Shown in pieces: positions 6,522 to 10,517 of a stretch of 10,517 nucleotides of DNA. The DNA comes from Bacteroidota bacterium (GTDB lineage: Bacteria; Bacteroidota; Ignavibacteria; UBA10030; UBA6906), in assembly GCA_003541875.1 (NCBI GenBank), contig DPLS01000063.1, forward strand, positions 1-10,517. Direction: 5' to 3'. The first letter of the stretch is position 1. Every line of letters begins with the position of its first letter. The notes under the pieces are model-generated. The model made no database searches and was not told the origin of the DNA. It was given only the letters and a program-made list of their open reading frames with translations. The translations under genes and the position numbers were made by a program.

Positions 6522-6523
6522 AG
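6513..6523 (+). promoter_or_regulatory. moaE ribosome binding site inside the moaD Gly-Gly codons
   Basis: GGAGG at 6513-6517 lies six bases before the moaE ATG at 6524. It is made of the GGA GGC codons for the essential terminal diglycine of MoaD, so one sequence serves both protein function and translation of the next gene. Confidence 0.7.
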
Positions 6524-6961
6524 ATGGTTTCAGTGACAGCCACACCAATCGACGTCGAGGAGATTATCCGCACAATATCTTCTCCACGGGCGGGCGGCAT
6601 TGACATCTTCATTGGGACCGTGCGCAATCATTCGCAGGGAAAGCGTGTGCGACAACTCGAGTACTCTGCCTACGTTCCTATGGCTGAGAACGTGATGAAG
6701 GAAATCGAGGAAGAGATCAAAGCAAAGTGGATCGTCGATGCGGTTGCCATCGTTCATCGCGTCGGCGTGTTGCAGGTGGGGGATGTTGCCGTGGTTACCG
6801 CTGTTTCCGCACCTCATCGCAAGGAAGCCTTTGAAGCATGCCGCCACGCCATCGAGAGGGTAAAAGAGGTTGTCCCCATCTGGAAGAAAGAACACTTCGA
6901 AGAGGGTCTTGCCTGGGTAGTCGGCCAACACGAAGTGGACATCAAAAGCCCTGAACTCTAG
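6524..6961 (+). CDS. moaE: Molybdopterin synthase catalytic subunit MoaE
   Basis: MoaE dimerises, with a MoaD bound to each subunit, and inserts the dithiolene sulfurs into precursor Z in the cytoplasm. The 145-residue length is close to E. coli MoaE (150). Recognisable segments are FIGTVRNHSQGK (29-40, Arg34 equivalent to the conserved substrate-binding Arg), YVPMAENVM, HRVGVLQVGD (78-87), SAPHRKEAFEACR (95-107) and VKEVVPIWKKE (113-123). Lys114 and Lys121 occupy the positions of the two catalytic lysines. The start has a strong GGAGG site and lies two bases after the moaD stop. MoaA begins three bases after its own stop. All key residues are present, so it should be functional. Confidence 0.95.
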   Translation: MVSVTATPIDVEEIIRTISSPRAGGIDIFIGTVRNHSQGKRVRQLEYSAYVPMAENVMKEIEEEIKAKWIVDAVAIVHRVGVLQVGDVAVVTAVSAPHRKEAFEACRHAIERVKEVVPIWKKEHFEEGLAWVVGQHEVDIKSPEL

Positions 6962-6964
6962 TCG

Positions 6965-7960
6965 GTGACTCCATTGTCCCAACTTGTCGACACATTTGGC
7001 CGGAGGGTCATGAATCTCCGCATCTCTGTGACAGACCGATGCAACTTCCGCTGCCGATACTGCATGCCGGAAGAGGGAATGCAATGGCTGCAACGTGACC
7101 TGCTCCTGACGTACGAAGAGATTGCGCGCGTCGTGCGCATCTTTGCCTCGCTTGGTGTCTCGCGCATTCGGCTGACAGGCGGTGAACCTCTGATGCGGCG
7201 TGACCTAGCCCGGCTCGTGCAGATGATTCGGCGCATTCCTGAAATCGAGGATGTTGCGCTGACAACAAACGGTTACTTTCTCAAAGATCAAGCCAACGAT
7301 CTCGTTGTGGCGGGACTTGCACGCATCAATGTGAGTCTTGATTCACTCATCCCGGAAGTTCTCTCGAACATGATCCGTGGTGATCATCTTGCTCGGATCT
7401 GGTCAGGAATCGAAGAGATTGAGCGGCTCGGCCTCACACCCATGAAGCTCAACGTTGTCCTAATACGTGGTGTCAATGACGGAGAGATTCTGAAGTTTGC
7501 TGATCTTGCGCGCACTCGCCCTTTCATTGTACGTTTCATCGAGTTCATGCCGATCGGGAAGGACGATGGGTGGGCAGTCGAGAAGGTTGTGCCTACACAA
7601 GAAGTACTTGAAAGAATTCGGCGACGGTATCCGCTTACTCCGCTTGAGGAGAATGACAATCGACCGGCGGAGCGTTTTGTCTTTACGGATGGCACCGGCG
7701 AACTCGGATTCATCAGTTCGGTCACCGAACCATTCTGCACTCGCTGCGATCGCGTCAGAATTACTTCTGATGGCAAGTTCCGGACGTGCCTCTTCTCGCT
7801 TCAGGAAACCGATCTCCGCTCGATGCTTCGCCATGGGGCAACGGATGGAGAGATAGCCGAGGCAATCGTTGGGGCAGTATGGAAGAAAGAAGAAGGCCAT
7901 CTCATCAACATGCCCGGCTTTATCCGGCCTGAACGAACGATGAGTCAGATTGGTGGGTAG
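6965..7960 (+). CDS. moaA: GTP 3',8-cyclase MoaA (radical SAM)
   Basis: MoaA uses S-adenosylmethionine and two 4Fe-4S clusters to cyclise GTP. With MoaC this gives the first pyranopterin intermediate of molybdenum cofactor synthesis. The 331 residues match the family length (about 330). The N-terminal radical SAM motif is CNFRCRYC (Cys26, Cys30, Cys33), followed by TGGEPLMRRD (71-80). The C-terminal cluster is bound by Cys258, Cys261 and Cys275 (FCTRCDRVR, then RTCLF). The protein ends in Gly-Gly, the tail needed for activity in this family. The preferred start is GTG 6965, three bases after moaE. The family-typical N-terminus (FGRRVMNLRISVTDRC) is included, though no clear ribosome site precedes it. 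moaC and later Moco genes are not in the window and must be elsewhere. Confidence 0.96.
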   Translation: MTPLSQLVDTFGRRVMNLRISVTDRCNFRCRYCMPEEGMQWLQRDLLLTYEEIARVVRIFASLGVSRIRLTGGEPLMRRDLARLVQMIRRIPEIEDVALTTNGYFLKDQANDLVVAGLARINVSLDSLIPEVLSNMIRGDHLARIWSGIEEIERLGLTPMKLNVVLIRGVNDGEILKFADLARTRPFIVRFIEFMPIGKDDGWAVEKVVPTQEVLERIRRRYPLTPLEENDNRPAERFVFTDGTGELGFISSVTEPFCTRCDRVRITSDGKFRTCLFSLQETDLRSMLRHGATDGEIAEAIVGAVWKKEEGHLINMPGFIRPERTMSQIGG

Positions 7961-8067
7961 AGCACGTAAGAGGGCAAAGTCAACAACGTGACCTCCTGAT
8001 CAATCCTCCCGCGCAACGTAATTGTACAGTCAGTAAATGTGTTGTGCTCGCGTTTGGCTCGCTTGCT

Positions 8068-8096
8068 TTGAATTGTTCTCACTTCTTTTCTATATT
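8068..8096 (+). promoter_or_regulatory. Sigma70-like promoter of the ppx-CHAD unit
   Basis: TTGAAT (8068-8073) and TATATT (8091-8096) are separated by 17 bases and match the consensus at 4/6 and 5/6 positions. Transcription would begin near 8103, about 32 bases before the ppx ATG at 8135. The rest of the 174-base gap after moaA has no clear terminator hairpin with a T-run. Confidence 0.6.
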
Positions 8097-8134
8097 GTCT
8101 CCGTAGAGCATAATTCATCTCCTTCCCAAGTATT

Positions 8135-9646
8135 ATGCCGATCCTAGCTGCTGTTGATGTCGGTTCTAATGCTATTCGTCTCGCCATTGGATCTGTAGAT
8201 GGCGATCGCAAACTCACGATAATAGAGAACCTCCGTGAATCCGTCCGGCTTGGACAGGATGTATTCAAGAACGGAACCATAGCGGAAGAAACCATTGAGC
8301 GCGCAACAGAAGCATTCGTACGCTTCAGACAGTCAATTGAGAGCCATGGTGCGAAGTGGACGAAAGCTGTTGCTACAAGTGCCATCAGAGAATCGCTGAA
8401 CCGTGAGCTCTTCGTAGATCGGGTTGCCCAGGCGTCTGGAATCGAGATTGAACCTATAGGGTCGGAGGAGGAAGCTCGGCTGATCCACCTCGGTGTTTCT
8501 GAGAAGGTCAACCTGAAGAACAAGCTGGCGATGCTTGTTGACATTGGCGGTGGTAGCGCTGAGATCACTCTCGCTCAAGACGGGCAGATACTCTCCACCG
8601 AGACCTTCAGGATGGGTGCTGTCCGCCTCCTGCAGGTGCTCGAAGAAAAGAAACACGGGGAGCGTAAGTTCAATCAATTAGTCCGTGAGTATGTGGATGC
8701 GGCACAAAGGCGGATCAAGAAAGAAATTGGCAGTCAGAAGATTGACCTTTGCGTAGGCACAGGGGGCAACATCGAGTCACTGGGAGAATTGCGCAGAGAG
8801 CTCTTTCGCAAAGACCGGAACACGGTGATTGCGAAGGATGAGCTTGATGCGATTGTGAAGAAGCTGCAAGCCATGTCGTATGAAGAGCGCATTCAGCAAC
8901 TTCGTCTCCGGCCTGACCGTGCCGATGTGATTGTGCCGGCATCGGTCGTGATGCAGAAGATCGTCAAGCTCGCCAATGTGGATGAGGTGTTGATCCCCAA
9001 TGTTGGTTTGAAGGATGGGTTGCTCATTGATATGATGCAGGAGCTCTATGGGGAGAAGAAACACCTGCACCGCGACCAGGTGTTTGCCTCGGCACTCCAG
9101 GCCGGCAGGAAGTATATGTTCGATGAGCAGCACGGAACGATCACGGCGAAGTTTGCGGTGAAGCTTTTTGATGAGACGAAGAACCTTCACAACCTAAACC
9201 TCGAGTACAGACTGCTGCTTGAAGTCGCGGCATTGCTGCACGATATCGGGATGTTCATCAACGTTAATGATCACCACAAACATACCTACTACTTGTTGAC
9301 ATCAACGCCAGTTATTGGTTTGAACCAGACGCAGATGGGAATCGTGGCGAATGTTGCACGATATCATAGGAAGAGCTTTCCAAAGGTTTCTCATGAGGGA
9401 TACCGGGTACTTTCGTCAAAAGATAGGGTGATCGTCTCGAAGCTTGCTGCCCTGCTCCGTCTCGCGGACGCGATGGATAATGAGCATGCGTCGAAAGTCA
9501 CCGACTTCGATATCGATTATAAGAAGCCGAAGTTCATCATCAGACTGAAAGGAGAGGGGGACATGCTTCTTGAAAAGTGGGCACTTGCCAACAAGGCGGG
9601 ATTGTTCGAAGACGTGCTAAGCACGAAAGTCGTCATTGAGGAGTAG
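8135..9646 (+). CDS. ppx: Ppx/GppA-type exopolyphosphatase with C-terminal HD domain
   Basis: The family removes terminal phosphates from inorganic polyphosphate and/or hydrolyses the pppGpp 5' phosphate; which one applies here cannot be decided from sequence. The 503 residues are close to E. coli Ppx and GppA (about 500). The N-terminal actin-like ATPase fold has the phosphate-1 loop VDVGSNAIRL (7-16), SEEEARLIHLG (110-120) with the catalytic Glu, and the phosphate-2 loop VDIGGGSAEI (135-144). GTGGNIESLG (208-217) and PNVGLKDGLL (288-297) complete it. The C-terminal part (about 310-503) is HD-like, with LLHDIG (His369-Asp370), DHHKHTYYLL (His380, His381, His383) and VARYHRK (His411). ATG 8135 has no ribosome site but sits at the expected distance from the promoter. 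The CHAD gene follows after 3 bases. Confidence 0.92.
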   Translation: MPILAAVDVGSNAIRLAIGSVDGDRKLTIIENLRESVRLGQDVFKNGTIAEETIERATEAFVRFRQSIESHGAKWTKAVATSAIRESLNRELFVDRVAQASGIEIEPIGSEEEARLIHLGVSEKVNLKNKLAMLVDIGGGSAEITLAQDGQILSTETFRMGAVRLLQVLEEKKHGERKFNQLVREYVDAAQRRIKKEIGSQKIDLCVGTGGNIESLGELRRELFRKDRNTVIAKDELDAIVKKLQAMSYEERIQQLRLRPDRADVIVPASVVMQKIVKLANVDEVLIPNVGLKDGLLIDMMQELYGEKKHLHRDQVFASALQAGRKYMFDEQHGTITAKFAVKLFDETKNLHNLNLEYRLLLEVAALLHDIGMFINVNDHHKHTYYLLTSTPVIGLNQTQMGIVANVARYHRKSFPKVSHEGYRVLSSKDRVIVSKLAALLRLADAMDNEHASKVTDFDIDYKKPKFIIRLKGEGDMLLEKWALANKAGLFEDVLSTKVVIEE

Positions 9647-9649
9647 TTG
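9638..9649 (+). promoter_or_regulatory. Ribosome binding site of the CHAD gene within the end of ppx
   Basis: GAGGAG (9638-9643), the last two Glu codons of ppx, lies six bases before the CHAD ATG at 9650. This supports ATG 9650 over the TTG at 9647, and suggests the two proteins are made together. Confidence 0.65.
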
Positions 9650-10517
9650 ATGTTGTTCGCCAATCGAAAACCTGCACGCAGAAGGGCTTTCATCCGGTTG
9701 GTGCGATATGATGATCTGCGGATGGGCTACTATCTTGACCTCGCACTCAGAACACGGTGGCGAGTGTTTCTGCAGCAACTTCGACGGTGCCGAAGAAGGT
9801 GCTCGGAACCCGCAGTGCACGATCTTCGCGTTGCGACCCGTCGGGTGATTGCCGCGCTTGACCTTCTTCAGACCATTGCACCATCTGGTTCCATCGAGAA
9901 AACGCGTCGCCAGTTCAGACGCGTCCTGAAAACCATGGGACCACTCCGTGATACACAGGTGCAGCTGTTGCGGGTGAAGGAGATGCTTCTGGGATTTTCA
10001 TCTCTCGAGCTCTTCCATACTGTTCTCATGTTGCGAGAACGACGTATCTTGAAACAAATCGCCCAGCAACTCATGAAGGTGAACCAAAGGCAATTACGGA
10101 CGAACTTTACACAGTGTTTGTTTCACATGCGACGGCTTTGCAGGAATGTTCATGTGCGTGGAGCGGTTGAGACTGCTCTTGAAGGCGCATTAGCTGCCGC
10201 GTATGCACGTGTTGCATCGATGCGGAATCAGCTCGGGCGCCGCAATCCTGCTGTTGTTCACAAGATGCGTGTGGCATTCAAGAAGTTCCGGTATATCAGC
10301 GAAATTCTCCACCCCGACGTCGAGAGAAATGTTCGGAAGGCGATGGATGCCTACCAGACCACCATGGGAGACCTCCATGATGTGGAAGTACTGCAGGAGA
10401 ATGTGAAAACGTTTGCCGCACAGCAACCGCAACCAACCATTCTGATGCCAGTCCAGCAAGAACTCGATCGCCAGTTGACGCAGAAGATGATAGAATTCAT
10501 GAAGTCGGCAAGCAAGT
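9650..10517 (+). CDS. CHAD-domain protein, likely polyphosphate-binding (partial)
   Basis: CHAD (conserved histidine alpha-helical) domains are helical bundles lined with basic residues, and members are known to bind polyphosphate granules. The visible 289 residues, open at the window end, are very rich in Arg. They show both repeats of the domain. The first has VHDLRVATRRVIAALDLL (56-73, His57, Arg60, Arg64, Arg65) followed by MGPLRDTQV (96-104). The second has VHKMRVAFKKFRYISEIL (203-220, His204, Arg207, Lys211, Lys212, Arg214) followed by MGDLHDVEV (239-247). There is no signal peptide or CYTH domain before it. It starts 3 bases after ppx with its ribosome site inside ppx, so the two are coupled and probably act together on polyphosphate. 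The C-terminus and any further domain lie outside the window. Confidence 0.9.
   Translation, partial: MLFANRKPARRRAFIRLVRYDDLRMGYYLDLALRTRWRVFLQQLRRCRRRCSEPAVHDLRVATRRVIAALDLLQTIAPSGSIEKTRRQFRRVLKTMGPLRDTQVQLLRVKEMLLGFSSLELFHTVLMLRERRILKQIAQQLMKVNQRQLRTNFTQCLFHMRRLCRNVHVRGAVETALEGALAAAYARVASMRNQLGRRNPAVVHKMRVAFKKFRYISEILHPDVERNVRKAMDAYQTTMGDLHDVEVLQENVKTFAAQQPQPTILMPVQQELDRQLTQKMIEFMKSASK

Noticed and set aside
6530..7093. 187-residue minus-strand frame across moaE and the start of moaA
   Set aside because: Antisense to two well-supported genes; low-complexity His/Leu-rich translation without motifs.
7945..8568. 207-residue minus-strand frame across the moaA-ppx gap
   Set aside because: Mostly antisense to ppx, Ser/Arg-rich, and covers the ppx promoter; best explained as a shadow frame.

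Overview
The window carries eleven protein genes that I can support, plus one doubtful gene end at the left edge. It reads as chromosomal DNA from a diderm, free-living bacterium: it has a lipoprotein signal with a lipobox, molybdenum cofactor genes, an E. coli-type glucokinase and polyphosphate genes. Base composition is balanced and even throughout. Some starts have good Shine-Dalgarno sites (GGAG, GGAGG, AGGTGAG) and others have none, a mixture seen in Ignavibacteria/Chlorobi-type members of the FCB group. That placement is a guess from style, not from a marker gene. I see no transposase, integrase, phage gene, CRISPR array, rRNA or tRNA.

Layout. (1) At 1-945 a putative promoter leads to a secreted lipoprotein gene that ends at a strong hairpin able to terminate transcription in both directions. 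(2) At 970-4993 four genes lie on the minus strand, in two apparent transcription units. The upstream unit is an unrecognised 237-residue protein followed by a cytoplasmic subtilisin-like protease with an N-terminal zinc ribbon and a C-terminal glycogen-binding (CBM48/AMPK-type) domain. The downstream unit has its own good sigma70-like promoter and encodes a DNA-methyltransferase-like protein with an unusual helical N-terminal region, followed by pterin-4a-carbinolamine dehydratase. (3) A divergent intergenic region lies at 4994-5302. (4) At 5303-7960, on the plus strand, glucokinase overlaps moaD, followed closely by moaE and moaA, so a sugar kinase heads a tight molybdopterin-synthesis operon. 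(5) At 8068-10517 a good promoter precedes a Ppx/GppA phosphatase with an HD domain, coupled to a CHAD-domain protein that runs off the window. Together these look like a polyphosphate turnover/binding pair.

How the genes work together. MoaA makes the first pterin intermediate, and MoaD and MoaE form molybdopterin synthase. Ppx and CHAD both act on or bind polyphosphate. The glycogen-binding protease lies divergently beside glucokinase, which raises, but does not prove, a carbohydrate-storage link. The least explained and most interesting part is the minus-strand pair of the unknown protein and the zinc ribbon-subtilase-CBM48 fusion, with the methyltransferase-like protein second.
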